A stretch of DNA of 12,778 nucleotides from Metamycoplasmataceae bacterium (GCA_029942215.1 JAOZTM010000010.1:1-12778), one strand, 5' to 3'; numbered from the stretch's first letter, positions 1 through 9,135 are shown. The notes: a model not told the origin generated them from the sequence alone. Program-made: numbers and translations.

Positions 1-401
1 TTTACTGAGTAAACGATTGTTTTAAGGTCTCCTTTAGCTGGTGCTGAGATAACAACTTTCTTAGCTCCTGCTGTAATATGCTTACTTGATGCATCTTTAG
101 AATTGTAGAAACCTGTTGATTCAACAACAGCTTCAACCTCTAGAGATTTTCATGGAAGTTTTGAAGCATCCTTTTCAGAGAATACTTTAATTTCGTTTCC
201 ATTAACGATTAATGCGTCTTTAGTGAATTCAACATTTCCGCTAAATCTTCCTTGTGCTGTATCGTACTTTAACAGGTGTGCTAATGTTTTAGTATCTGTT
301 AAATCATTGATGGCAACAATTTTGAAATCTTTATCTTCAATAAGTTGTCTAAAAACTAATCTTCCGATTCTTCCGAATCCGTTAATTGCGATTTTTTTCA
401 T
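1..401 (-). CDS. gap: Glyceraldehyde-3-phosphate dehydrogenase, N-terminal 133 residues (cut by window edge)
   Basis: This is the start of GAPDH, the cytoplasmic glycolytic enzyme that oxidises glyceraldehyde-3-phosphate to 1,3-bisphosphoglycerate with NAD+. The N-terminus reads [20 protein letters not shown], the classic Rossmann NAD-binding signature, followed by VAINDL and [15 protein letters not shown] at 150-152 is Trp84; beyond it the frame continues with [20 protein letters not shown] and then [12 protein letters not shown], all typical GAPDH. The catalytic Cys (SCTTN region, near residue 150 in the family) lies outside the window. The start is supported by AAAGGA eight bases before the ATG. 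The gene lies downstream of dnaI behind a terminator and has its own promoter and a 50-60 base leader. Identification is secure; only the C-terminal portion is unseen. Confidence 0.96.
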
Positions 402-417
402 TTTATTTTCCTTTCAT

Positions 418-454
418 AAAAAATAGTGTAATTTTTGCGCGCAGTCTACACTGC
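418..454 (-). promoter_or_regulatory. gap 5' leader with two mutually exclusive hairpins (attenuator-like)
   Basis: On the minus strand the leader begins with GCAGT-GTAG-ACTGC (454 to 441), a perfect 5-bp hairpin. The AGTGTA at 452-447 can instead pair with TACACT at 430-425, and that second hairpin is followed by A and six T (423-418), like an intrinsic terminator. The two pairings share bases, so only one can form. This resembles an attenuator, but the ligand or trigger is unknown and function is inferred from pairing alone. GC-rich blocks such as GCGCGC stand out in this AT-rich DNA. Confidence 0.4.
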
Positions 455-460
455 TCCTTT

Positions 461-466
461 ATTATA
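461..466 (-). promoter_or_regulatory. Probable -10 element of gap promoter
   Basis: A perfect TATAAT sits on the minus strand between the dnaI terminator and the gap leader. The predicted start near 455 gives a leader of about 54 bases, ending in the Shine-Dalgarno AAAGGA. I see no good -35 at the usual distance; that position falls inside the upstream terminator hairpin. Confidence 0.55.
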
Positions 467-469
467 AAT

Positions 470-491
470 AAAAACATAGAAATTATCTATG
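470..491 (-). terminator. Intrinsic terminator of dnaI
   Basis: On the minus strand CATAGA (491-486) and TCTATG (480-475) form a 6-bp stem with a 5-base loop, followed by TTTTTATTT. The TAA stop codon of dnaI (485-483) lies in the loop. Confidence 0.65.
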
Positions 492-1307
492 ATTTTTTCC
501 AGACATTTCAACCTCTGTAGAAAGCGCTTTAATACGTTCAAGAAGTCTCTTAGCTTTATCAGTATCTCAATACTTAGAACCTGATGTTTTTGATTCAATC
601 TTAACAAGGTCTGCCATTGAGTAATTAGAAGTAAAGAAAGTTATTAATTTATGATCCATCCTGTGATTAAGAACACTGAATAGGAACTCATCTCTAAATC
701 ATCCAGAGATAGGTTCCGCACCAATGTCATCAATAAATAAGTATTCAACTTTCTTTAGCAATTCAATAATGTGTTCATATCCACCATGATTAAATGTTGC
801 TTTAACTTTTTGAGAAAGAGTTGAAAGATTTATGATTCCAACCTTCTTTCCAGTTAGTGCTATTTTCTTTGCGAATTTTTTAGAAGTGTAAGTTTTTCCA
901 ACACCCATTCCACCATAAATATATAGGCCTTTTTTTATCTCTGAATCTTCAGCAACTATTTCAGCAAAAGCAGACACAACTCCACGTCTTCCATCGTCCT
1001 TGAAAAAGTCTGAATCATCGAATGAAATTTCAGCAATACTTTGAGTAACAATATTATTAATAAATGATTTGTTTTTACCGATTGGAGAAAGAACTTCTTG
1101 TCTCTTAATGCTTCCTGTTCTAGATACGTAAAAAGATGTTAAAACTTCATCCTTTTCAGGATCTTGATTGTTCATGTCAATTAATACGGGAAGTGCTTGT
1201 ATCATTTGTTCTTTTGTTAGTTTGTTCTCTGTAACAATTTGAAGTAATCTATCATTTTCTAATAGAGTCTTAAGTAGTTCAGAACTATCAACTTTAGGCT
1301 TGCTCAT
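483..1307 (-). CDS. dnaI: Replicative helicase loader DnaI (AAA+ ATPase)
   Basis: This 274-residue protein matches the DnaI/DnaC family, cytoplasmic AAA+ ATPases that load the replicative DNA helicase. Walker A is GGMGVGKT at residues 132-139, Walker B is LFIDDIGAE at 190-198, and the sensor-1 segment TFFTSN is at 223-228; RLLERI near 255 fits the conserved C-terminal arginine region. Two TGA codons (699-701 and 567-569) are Trp. Trp203 lies in the segment GWFRDE, which matches the conserved W-x-RDE of the family. There is no cysteine anywhere in the protein, so the N-terminal zinc-binding module known from B. subtilis DnaI cannot form here in its usual way. The ATG overlaps the dnaB stop by one base (TAATG) and is preceded by GGTGGAG, so it is translated with dnaB. 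Confidence 0.92.
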
Positions 1308-2209
1308 TATAGGTCTCCACCGATTGAATCAAACAGTTCATCTCATTCAAGAAGTTCACCTTTACTTGCAGGTTTTTTCTCCTCTTCTTTTGCTTCAATT
1401 GTAGTCTTAGAATTAAGTGCTGCGAACAGTTCAGCTTTAACTTCATTGTGAGTTGTTTTTTCTTTAACAACCATATCATTTCCAATTACTGAAATATGGT
1501 TTGAAACTACTTTTCCATTAACTTTAAATGAGTAGTTAATAATTTCATTGATTGAGCTTTGTTTCATTCCTAAATTTTGAAGATGAGAAACTGTTGAGTA
1601 AACTGCATTCGTAATTTTCTTTTCAGTAATTAATAATACGAATTGAACAGGAGTCATTCCTTTAATTGATTCTTCAACTGTTTGTTTAGCAACGTTTGAA
1701 AGCTCTAGTGTGTTTTCAATCTTATTAGACTTAGGCTTTGTATTGATATCAAAGATATCTTGGAACTTTGCTGAAACTTCTGAGAAGTCGTCTTTATTGA
1801 ATTTAGAGTTTCTCTCTAAGTATTCGAACCTTTCGAAAGTAGACTCATCAACTTGATCAATGAATAAGTTAAATAGTAGTGTGTTCTTTCTGAATTGAGT
1901 TACATTCAATGGAGCATTCATAGCAATAAGGAAATTAACGTTGTCTGCTTTTTCGAATGTTCTGATTAAACCTACAGCTTCTAACTTAGTTCTAGATTTC
2001 TGTAGAGATAAAGAATCTTCTCTTAATAATTTCTCTAGTTCTTTGAAAGGAATGTATGAAGCTACATTTTTAGAGAACTTTTGGTAATCAAGGAAAGCTA
2101 GATAAAGGGCAGATGCTTCAGTACCGATAATAGGAGTGTAAAGATTTCTTAAATTTCTAGTGTCTTTTTCTGAAATAGATATATTTAATTCAACGGCAAA
2201 TTTTTTCAT
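1307..2209 (-). CDS. dnaB: Replication initiation protein DnaB (DnaB/DnaD family, B. subtilis sense)
   Basis: This 300-residue protein resembles the B. subtilis DnaB/DnaD family, which helps load helicase at the origin; it is not the replicative helicase (DnaC in B. subtilis). The N-terminal winged-helix signature LYTPIIGTEASALY lies at residues 23-36. A helical C-terminal module follows from about residue 185 (GMTPVQFVLLI, then INEIINYSFKVNGK), like the DDBH2 module. It is shorter than B. subtilis DnaB (about 470 residues). The tail is acidic and Lys-rich, and a TGA at 1343-1345 encodes Trp near the end (LLEWDELFDSIGGDL). The start at 2209 is chosen because a perfect AAAGGAGGT stands just upstream; an in-frame extension to 2326 exists but lacks this support. 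It lies directly upstream of dnaI, as in Bacillus. Confidence 0.85.
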
Positions 2210-2232
2210 CTGAACCTCCTTTTTCTTGTCTT

Positions 2233-2260
2233 GGTATAAATATTTTAATATTATTTTCAA
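2233..2260 (-). promoter_or_regulatory. Candidate dnaB-dnaI promoter
   Basis: On the minus strand TTGAAA (2260-2255) is followed after 16 bases by TATACC (2238-2233). This would give a leader of about 20 bases containing the strong Shine-Dalgarno AAAGGAGGT. The -10 is only a 4/6 match, and other AT-rich hexamers nearby could serve. Confidence 0.4.
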
Positions 2261-2281
2261 AGTAATAATAAAATTAATAAT

Positions 2282-2341
2282 AAAAAGGAATATACACACA
2301 TATATAGAGGGGGAATTCCACCTCAAAAAAAGGAATATACA
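2282..2341. repeat. 18-bp dyad bracketed by a 15-bp direct repeat, upstream of dnaB
   Basis: AAAAAGGAATATACA occurs twice, at 2282-2296 and 2327-2341, 45 bases apart. Between the copies, at 2307-2324, lies the dyad GAGG-G-GGAATTCC-A-CCTC, which is GC-rich for this genome and has a single mismatched pair. As a terminator for the upstream exonuclease it is poor, because no T-run follows it on the minus strand. The arrangement suggests a protein-binding region, but no family can be named. Confidence 0.5.
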
Positions 2342-2447
2342 TAGTCTATGACTTGGGTTTAGGGTGAGTTAAAAGTTATCCACAATTGTAAAAAATAATT
2401 TCTAAAATTTACGAGAATTTTTTAAGAATTTTGGCGAAAAAAAAGTC
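2342..2447. other. Non-coding part of the exonuclease-dnaB intergenic region
   Basis: No gene is visible between the exonuclease stop (2448) and the dnaB start (2209), about 240 bases in all. This right-hand part holds the DnaA box (listed separately) and poly-A/T stretches. On the minus strand AATTT-TAG-AAATT followed by A and six T (about 2409 to 2391) is a weak, all-A/T terminator candidate for the dnaE-exonuclease mRNA. Confidence 0.4.
2376..2384 (+). promoter_or_regulatory. Perfect DnaA box TTATCCACA
   Basis: The nonamer matches the DnaA consensus TTATNCACA exactly and lies 167 bases upstream of the dnaB start. A one-mismatch copy, ATATACACA, is at 2290-2298. A single perfect box can occur by chance in a window of this size and composition. 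Its position before the helicase-loader genes is what makes it notable. Confidence 0.5.
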
Positions 2448-3377
2448 CTAAAATAATAAACTATCGAAATTCAATTGTTTATCTTCCTTTTTCTCATTTT
2501 TCTTAATTTCGAGTGAATACTTCTTAACAAGTGAATTGATCTCTAATTCTTTGAAAAAATTAAGTAATTCTTCAGTTGTTTCATTGTTTCAAATAAAGTC
2601 TTTCATTTCAAATGGGATTTCAACATCGTATTTCAGTGTTGCTAGTTCTTTACATAGGAATGCAATATCCTTTGACTCATCAAGTTTTTGAATCATTGAA
2701 TCAGTTAGATCAGCTTTGTTCTCGTATATGTTATCAAGTGTTTGATAATCATTAAGCAGTTTTATAGCCCCTTTAAGACCTATTCCTTTAACTCCAGGAA
2801 GATTATCAGAAGGATCTCCAACAAGACCTTTCATGTCTGGTACTTGATCAGGTCTTATTCCTGTTTCAACTTCAAAGTTCGCCATATATAGTAACTTATC
2901 AGGATTACCTCTATTTTGAGGAGCTGCACACATAACGTTCTTCATAACAAGTTGATGTAGATCTTTATCAGATGAAAGAACAACTATCTCAGCATCAGAA
3001 GAATACTTCTTAGCAAGTGTAGCGATAATATCATCAGCCTCAATATTTGTAATCTCATAATTTCTAATTCCCATTAAAGTCAACATCTCTTTAACTTTTG
3101 GAAATTGCTGAATAAGTTCAGGAGGTGTTGCACTTCTTCCTGCTTTATAAGATTCAAGCTTCTCGTGTCTAAACGTTTTCTTGCCAGCATCGAACGCAAC
3201 AAAAACATGCGTAGGCTCGTAAATACCTATTGACTTACTCAACATTCTGTTGAAAGTTGAAATTGCGTTTACTGGGAATCCTTTTGAATTAGTAAGTATT
3301 CCTGCAGGTCCATAAGCCGATCCAAAAAATGCCCTGTAAACTAATGAGTTCCCATCAACCAATAAAATTTTATCCAT
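2448..3377 (-). CDS. Stand-alone 5'-3' exonuclease (DNA polymerase I N-terminal domain type)
   Basis: This 309-residue protein corresponds to the 5'-3' exonuclease/flap nuclease domain of DNA polymerase I without the polymerase part, the usual mollicute form. It should remove RNA primers and flaps during lagging-strand synthesis and repair. Metal-binding acidic residues are visible: D8 in VDGNSLVYRAFF, D63 in FDAGKKTFRH, E113-A-D115-D116, D137 and D139 in SSDKDLHQLV, and D188 and D191 in VGDPSDNLPGVKGIG, which also begins the helix-hairpin-helix DNA-binding motif. A TGA at 2589-2591 encodes Trp; the C-terminal 45 residues follow it, rich in Lys and Glu and ending NFDSLLF. The start at 3377 fits the family N-terminus (MDKILLVDGN) and has AAAGGTG upstream. 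The ATG overlaps the dnaE stop (ATGGATAA), so the two are translationally linked. Confidence 0.92.
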
Positions 3378-6291
3378 TTTTAAGCACCTTTCATCTTGAG
3401 ACAATGTTGTAAGAGTCTTTACCATTATATCTTGTCTTCTTCATCATTACCTTAACAATTGATTTATTTTTCTCATTAACTAAGTACTTGTAAATATCCT
3501 CAAATACAATAGCTTCAATTTGAGCAGATGAATCTACAAGTTCATAACTTGCCATATCTTTTGAATTGTTATCTTTAAATTCTTTTTTACCTTTTACATA
3601 TACAACCACTTCTTTTGGTTTGTCGTATTCAAGATCAACAAGTTTGATTTCTTCTTCAAGTCCTTCAGTCTCGAATGATGAGATTCTAAAACCAAATAAC
3701 TTTGTTTCATATTTTGCTTCACTAGCAATATTCTTTTTAGCGATTGAAAGCATTGGTTTTGGAAGTAACTTTGTATCAAGTATTTTCTCTCCGTCTTTTA
3801 TGATTGAAATCATTTCTGTATACCTGATTGCAGAGCTCAATGAATCAAGTAAACTATCTGTATTCCCAAATGCAGATGCAGCACCAGATTCAATGATAGT
3901 AGTTATTTGAGCTTCTCCTAATGAAGAACTTATCATTCTTGAAACAAAGTCAAAGAAGTCTTTAAACGGTCCGTTATCATCTCTTTCTGAGATTAACTTT
4001 GTATTAGCTGCATCACCGAATCCCTTAGCAATAATTAATGGTAAAAATATTTTATTATCTTTTGAGTAAACCGTTGTTTTTGATGTAACTATAGAAGGAG
4101 CTACTACAACAATCTTTTTGCTCTTTGCACCATCAACATATTTTTTGATTTGGGCTTGAGATCCAGAACTTGATTCTAATAAAGCAGTAAAGAACTCAAT
4201 TGGGAATCATGTTTTTAAATATGCCATTCTATAAGAAAGCATTCCATATGCCACGGCATGTGATTTATTGAATCCATAATTAGCAAATTTTTCAATCATT
4301 GAATAAATGTCGTTTGCATCAGAATCTGAATAACCTTTTGAAACAGCTCCAGAAATGAATTTTGATTTAAGGGTTTGAATTAAACTTAGTTTCTTTTTAG
4401 AAATTGCTCTTCTAAGAATGTCGGCTTCACCGAATGACATACCAGCAACTTTCTGTGCAATTATCATTATTTGTTCCTGATAGATTATGATTCCATAAGT
4501 ATCTTTAACAACCTCGTCAAAGTCCTCGCTTATTTTTTTAACTTTGATTTCACCTTCTTTAAGTTTTATATAAGTAGGGATAAACTCCATTGGCCCAGGC
4601 CTATATAAAGCAAGGACAGCAATGACATCATCAAATGATGAAACCTTAACGTCGGCTAATGTCTTCTTCATTCCATATGATTCGAACTGGAAAATTCCAT
4701 CTGTATCTCCGGATGAAAGAAGTGCGTTAGTTTTTTTATCGTTTAAAGGGATTCTAGTTAAATCAATTGTTTTCTTATGTCTCTCGAAAACTTTCTTGAC
4801 AATAAGTTTTATCGTTGTTAAATTCTTTAAACCTAAAAGGTCAAGTTTTAATAACCCATTCTCTTCTAGGAAATCCATAGTGAACTGTGTTTGGTTTAAT
4901 TCCGTATTCGAAATTATTGTTGGAGCCTTCTTTGAAATCTTATTATCAGAAACAACAACACCAGCTGCGTGTGTCCCTCTTTGACGAGGATAACCCTCGA
5001 TAAGTTTTGCGTCATTGAATACTTCATTAACTCCGTTTGTTCTTTCAACTGCGGCTCTAAACCTAACTGAGTTCTTTTGAGCTTCGTCAAGAGAAAGGTC
5101 CATTGGTATTGCTTTTGAAACTGAATTGATATCTCTAGCTGGGAAATTGTTAACTCTAGCTGCATCTCTAAGAGCGGTCTTTGCCCCTATCCTTGAAAAG
5201 GTAGAAATCAAAGCAACATTGTCTGAACCATATTTGTCGAATAAGTATTTAACTACATCTTCTCTTTTGTTATCTTGAATGTCGATATCAACATCTGGTA
5301 AAGAGATTCTTTCTTTGTTTAAAAATCTTTCGAACAAAAGACCGAACTGAAGTGGGTCGACTTCAGTAATGCCTAATATATAAATAATTAAAGATCCAGC
5401 TGCCGATCCACGACCAGGACCAATTAATATATCTTCTGATTTAGCTCATGTAATTAAATCATCGATAACAAGGAAGTAATCAATAAAACCAAGTTCTACA
5501 ATTGTTTTCATCTCTTCTTTTATTCTTGCAATGTAAGGCTCTTTGTTTTCAATGTTCTTTAGAACAATCTTTGCTTTGTCATTAATAACGCTTTTAAAAT
5601 ATGACTCAGTTGTTAAACCATTTGGAATTTGGAATTTTGGAAATGGATTCATGTTCTTTGGAAATTCAACATTACAATCTTCAATAATTCTGATTGCTTG
5701 CTTTACTTTTGAATCCGTTTCGTCAAGAGTAGTTTCATAAGGTGAGAAAGAAAACTTAGAAGGATCAAGTTCTTCACCATTTTCAATTGCGTTCATTATT
5801 GCAAGAGTTTTGTTTCCGTCTTCAGTTAAAGTTTTAGTCTCTTTCATATAAACAGAGTTCGGGAAACTTTCAGTTGTTGTTCCAATGAAGAAATTTTCGA
5901 CTTCAAGATTTCTTTGTTGAGTTACATACAAACCTTTTGTTGGATGATCAATTACAAATAAATTAAAAGAGTTTATATCTTCTATTGATATGTCTTCTCC
6001 CTTACCCTTCAAAGAAGAAAGTCTAACAAGCTCTAAATAACCATCGTAGTTTTTAGCTAGTAACACTACTCTGTAATCGTCTACATCAAGGTCTAATCCT
6101 ATTACTGGTTTAATGTTATTCTTTAAACACTTGTGTACGAAATCAAAAGTTCCATACATTACATTGTGATCAGTCAAAACCAAAGATTCAAACTTGTTTG
6201 TAATAGCCATTTCAATTAACTCATCAATTTTAACCGCTGAGTTTAGAAGTGTATATTCTGAATTTAAATGTAGAGAAGGAATAGGTTTCAT
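3370..6291 (-). CDS. dnaE: DNA polymerase III subunit alpha, DnaE type
   Basis: This 973-residue family C DNA polymerase is one of the two replicative polymerases usual in Bacillota and Mollicutes, the other being PolC. The PHP domain occupies about residues 1-200: LHLNSEYTLLNS at 7-18 and LTDHNVMYG at 39-47. The catalytic acidic triad is visible as PDVDID at 332-337 and D484 in LKLDLLGL. Other hallmarks are PGRGSAAGS, RQRGTHAAGVVVS, FQFESYGMKKTL, YRPGPMEFIP and FNKSHAVAYGMLSYRMAYLKTW. The C-terminus has a helix-hairpin-helix region and an OB-fold-like segment (VVVYVKGKKEFKDNNSKDMA). Three TGA codons (5446-5448, 4207-4209, 3391-3393) are Trp, so the gene looks broken under the standard code but is intact. 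It is shorter than E. coli DnaE (about 1160). There is no Shine-Dalgarno; TATAAT six bases before ATG predicts a leaderless mRNA. Confidence 0.96.
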
Positions 6292-6297
6292 TTATAA

Positions 6298-6327
6298 ATT
6301 ATAAAAGAAAAAATTAATGTGAATCAA
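6298..6327 (-). promoter_or_regulatory. dnaE promoter, predicted leaderless
   Basis: On the minus strand TTGATT (6327-6322), an 18-base spacer and TATAAT (6303-6298) are followed by six bases and the dnaE ATG at 6291. Transcription starts about seven bases after the -10, so the first base would be at or next to the A of ATG. The -35 lies inside the 3' end of thiI. Confidence 0.6.
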
Positions 6328-7456
6328 TGTATTTAACTTCAAGATTCTCACTAATTAATTTGTCTTCTTTTTCTAATAGATTTTCTATTTCAGCTTCTAA
6401 CTTTATTGCTGTTGTAGAAGATGGTTTTATAACTGGAGCTTTAGGAGCAAACATTTCACATGTCTCATCCGCTTCTTCAATTGATATATCATAAGTACCA
6501 ACTTTGATAGCTCTATTGATTGTCTCTATCTTGTCTGCTGTAAGTATAGGTCTATATATAGGAAGCCTTGATTCTTCTTGAATAACCTTCATTGATTCAA
6601 GTGTTTGTGAAGCTACTTGTCCAAGGTTTTCACCATTAGATATTCCTAAGTGTCCATTCTTCTCAGCAAGAGTAGAACCAATTCTATAGAACGATCTTCT
6701 CATCAATGTGATTCTATAAGAAGTATCTGACACCATTGCAAGCTCGTTCATAATCTCTGTATATGAAAGTCTGTAAAGCTTTGTCTTTCCTTGATACTTT
6801 GAAAGAAGAGTAATTAATTTCTCTACTTTATCAAGTGTTCTTTGATCAGTGTGAGGAGGAGTTATGAAGTTTAAGAAGTCAACTGTAACTCCACGCTTCA
6901 TCATTTCAAGTGCTGCAATTGGAGAATCAATTCCACCAGACATCATATGAAGAACTTTTCCATTGATTCCTGTTGGGTATCCACCAAGACCATCAAATCT
7001 TTCTAAAAATACATATGAGAAACCAGATCTAATTTCAACTTCAACTTTAATATCTGGGTTTCTAACATCAACTTTTAGTTCACTGTTCTCAAGAACGAAG
7101 CCTCCTAGGCTTGCGTTTAATTCCATAGAAGACCCTTTAAACGCCTTGTCGTGTCTTTTAACAATAACCTTGAATGTTTTCCCATCAGCTTTCGGAAGGA
7201 GCTTTAAAATACCCTCTTTGATTGAATCAATATCTGAATCAACTGTTAGTACTGGTGAGTATGATTGAATACCAAAAACATAATTAAGGTTTTCAATAGT
7301 AGATTCTGAATAATCTAAAAAGATTCTATCGTACTCAACATTTGATTCAACTCCAACTAGAGTTTGAATGTTTTTTTCCAACTTTCTTACGAAAGTCATT
7401 TTGTTTTTACCTTTGGTAGAAAGCTCTCCGAACCTTACTAAAATATTTGAATACAT
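6314..7456 (-). CDS. thiI: tRNA 4-thiouridine synthetase ThiI
   Basis: This 380-residue ThiI activates U8 of tRNA with ATP and replaces its oxygen with sulfur. The N-terminal ferredoxin-like segment (residues 1-60, ILVRFGELSTKGKNK) is followed by a THUMP domain (about 60-165) and a PP-loop pyrophosphatase domain with SGGIDSPIA at 173-181. GISNGENLGQVASQTL (271-286) and MRRSFYRI (252-259) are family segments. Cys333 in ETCEMFAP is at the place of the conserved catalytic Cys. There is no C-terminal rhodanese domain, as in B. subtilis. The protein has no Trp, so it is unbroken in any code. The ATG overlaps the ezrA stop by one base (TAATG) and has GGAGGT twelve bases before the start. The cysteine desulfurase that sits next to thiI in B. 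subtilis is absent from this window. Confidence 0.95.
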   Translation of the reverse strand: MYSNILVRFGELSTKGKNKMTFVRKLEKNIQTLVGVESNVEYDRIFLDYSESTIENLNYVFGIQSYSPVLTVDSDIDSIKEGILKLLPKADGKTFKVIVKRHDKAFKGSSMELNASLGGFVLENSELKVDVRNPDIKVEVEIRSGFSYVFLERFDGLGGYPTGINGKVLHMMSGGIDSPIAALEMMKRGVTVDFLNFITPPHTDQRTLDKVEKLITLLSKYQGKTKLYRLSYTEIMNELAMVSDTSYRITLMRRSFYRIGSTLAEKNGHLGISNGENLGQVASQTLESMKVIQEESRLPIYRPILTADKIETINRAIKVGTYDISIEEADETCEMFAPKAPVIKPSSTTAIKLEAEIENLLEKEDKLISENLEVKYIDSH

Positions 7457-9129
7457 TATGAGTTAACCTCCATTCAAACAATTATAGCATTTAGGGCTGC
7501 ATCATATCTCCCTGAAAGATATTCCTTTTCAGCCGTAGATAATGTGAATTCTAAATTAGGATCTGATGATCTCTTTGCAGATAGTTTTTTAATTAAGTCT
7601 TGCGCAAGCAGTGCCATTTGGATGTTTCCACTTATAACAATATAAAATTCTGAAACCTTTGCCATTAGTTCTTCGATACGTTTCTCATCTTCTTTAGAAA
7701 GCTTCTCAACTTTAAGTGTTACAGCCATATCCTCTATTTCACCTCTAAGGTTTTGCAGGACAATGTTTTCATCTTTTGTTAATGAAACTCTATTCTTTTT
7801 CATATTTGCAACAAGAGAATTCAATGCCTCTGTTGTTCTTAAGAACTTGTTTTCAAATAATAGTGATCTACTATTTAAGTTTCACATTACTTCTTCCAGT
7901 TCATTTAGATGCTTAATAAAAATAATGTTTTCTTTGACAACCCTTTTCATTCTTGACAACTTTGCTGAGAATGAGATATCTTTATCTTTGATAGTTTCAG
8001 AAAATTCAATTGCATCTTTGTCTAAAACGTCTAATGCAACTTTTGTTGTTTCATAGACCTCTTTAAGTTCAGGGGTAATTAATTCCTTGTTCATCTTTTT
8101 AATTCTTTTCTTTATAGAAACGAATGAATTCAAAGATGATTTAATTTCATTAAGTGCCTGTTCGAAATTTTCTAAGAATAAATTTCTAGAATAAATTTCA
8201 ACGTTAATCATCTCTTCCAATAATTTCAATGACTTTAATATATCTTTGATTTTATCCTTTGTTTTTTCAACATCAAGTCTTTCAAAGAGTTGTTTAGCAG
8301 TATGGAATTTAGATCTAATTTCATTTAGAGATCCACTGAAATTCAAATTTTTAAAGTTGGTTTTTAATTCGATTTTCTTAAGCTTATATTCCTCTAACAG
8401 TTGCATTGTTTTTTCAGGAATAGTTTTAAATAAAAATGTTTGAACTGCAGGTCCTTCGTCAATGATATTAGCAAGTGATATAACCTTTTTAGAATAATTA
8501 GCCATTTCATCTTTCATTAACTTATTATCTCCTAAGTCAAGTGCTTTGTTAAGCTTATCTTCGTTGTCTTTTATAGAAGTAATAAGTGCATCTACGTTAG
8601 GTGCAATTTCTTTTAGGAAAACTCTTTTGTTTTTATATATTGCAATGATATCTCTTAAGTGTTTTTGATAAAAAGTTAATTCTGATCTAACAAAGCTATC
8701 CTGTTGAATAATGCTATCTGCATCATTTTCAAATTCAATTGATAGTTTTTCTACTTTGTTAATAGATTCATTCATTTTCTTAACATGTGAATCAAATTCA
8801 GAAGAAGACATTTTCTTATAAGATAAAGCAAGATTCTGAAGTAATGAATTTATTGCTTTAATTTCCAAATCGATTTCATCAAATTTGATCGTCAATTTAT
8901 CTAGTGTGATTTTGTACTTAATATTATTTTGAGCAATCAGATCAACTCTAGTAAGAATTGACTCTATTTTACTTAACGTCTCATTATTAGAACGTTTGCT
9001 TAGATTTTCAACAACTTTTAATCTTCTTTTCTTTTTACTTTGAACGAATTTTCAATATAAAAGAGTGAGTGCAATCAGAGAAAGCAAAGCGATTAAAACT
9101 CAAATAATTATTCAAATATATTTATCCAT
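7456..9129 (-). CDS. ezrA: EzrA-like septation ring regulator (membrane-anchored coiled coil)
   Basis: With TGA read as Trp, this is a single 557-residue protein, close to the usual EzrA length (about 560). An N-terminal membrane helix spans about residues 5-26 (YIWIIIWVLIALLSLIALTL) and is followed by the basic stretch QSKKKRRLK, so the bulk should lie in the cytoplasm. The rest is almost entirely charged and helical with spectrin-like heptads, as in EzrA, which restrains FtsZ ring assembly in Bacillota. Five TGA Trp codons are present (Trp6, Trp10 and Trp26 in the anchor, plus 7882-7884 and 7474-7476). Sequence identity of coiled coils is weak evidence; the call rests on topology, length and position between rpsD and thiI, as in B. 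subtilis. No Shine-Dalgarno precedes the ATG; TATAAT is six bases upstream, so the mRNA is probably leaderless. Confidence 0.8.
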
Positions 9130-9135
9130 ACATTT

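Noticed and set aside
2291..2306. Short CA/TA tract (tatacacacatatata) as a phase-variable repeat.
   Set aside because: Only a few units long and not within a promoter spacer that I can support.
2307..2324. Dyad as intrinsic terminator of the dnaE-exonuclease transcript.
   Set aside because: On the minus strand the T-run precedes rather than follows the hairpin, and TATATATG follows it.
2210..2326. In-frame 39-codon upstream extension of dnaB encoding a hydrophobic, membrane-like segment.
   Set aside because: A perfect AAAGGAGGT stands before the internal ATG at 2209, the family N-terminus begins there, and AT-rich non-coding DNA translates into Ile/Leu/Phe/Lys in any frame.
3378..3425. Longer N-terminus for the 5'-3' exonuclease.
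   Set aside because: The family starts at MDKILLVDGN, and AAAGGTG precedes the ATG at 3377; the extension lies within dnaE.
4622..4984. Plus-strand open frame antisense to dnaE (also similar ones at 3566-3910, 6963-7268 and 7763-8056).
   Set aside because: They lie opposite well-conserved genes, have no recognisable domains, and reflect the composition of the opposite strand.
7474..7824. A separate small protein between thiI and ezrA.
   Set aside because: It is in frame with ezrA through TGA codons at 7882 and 7474 and completes the expected EzrA length.
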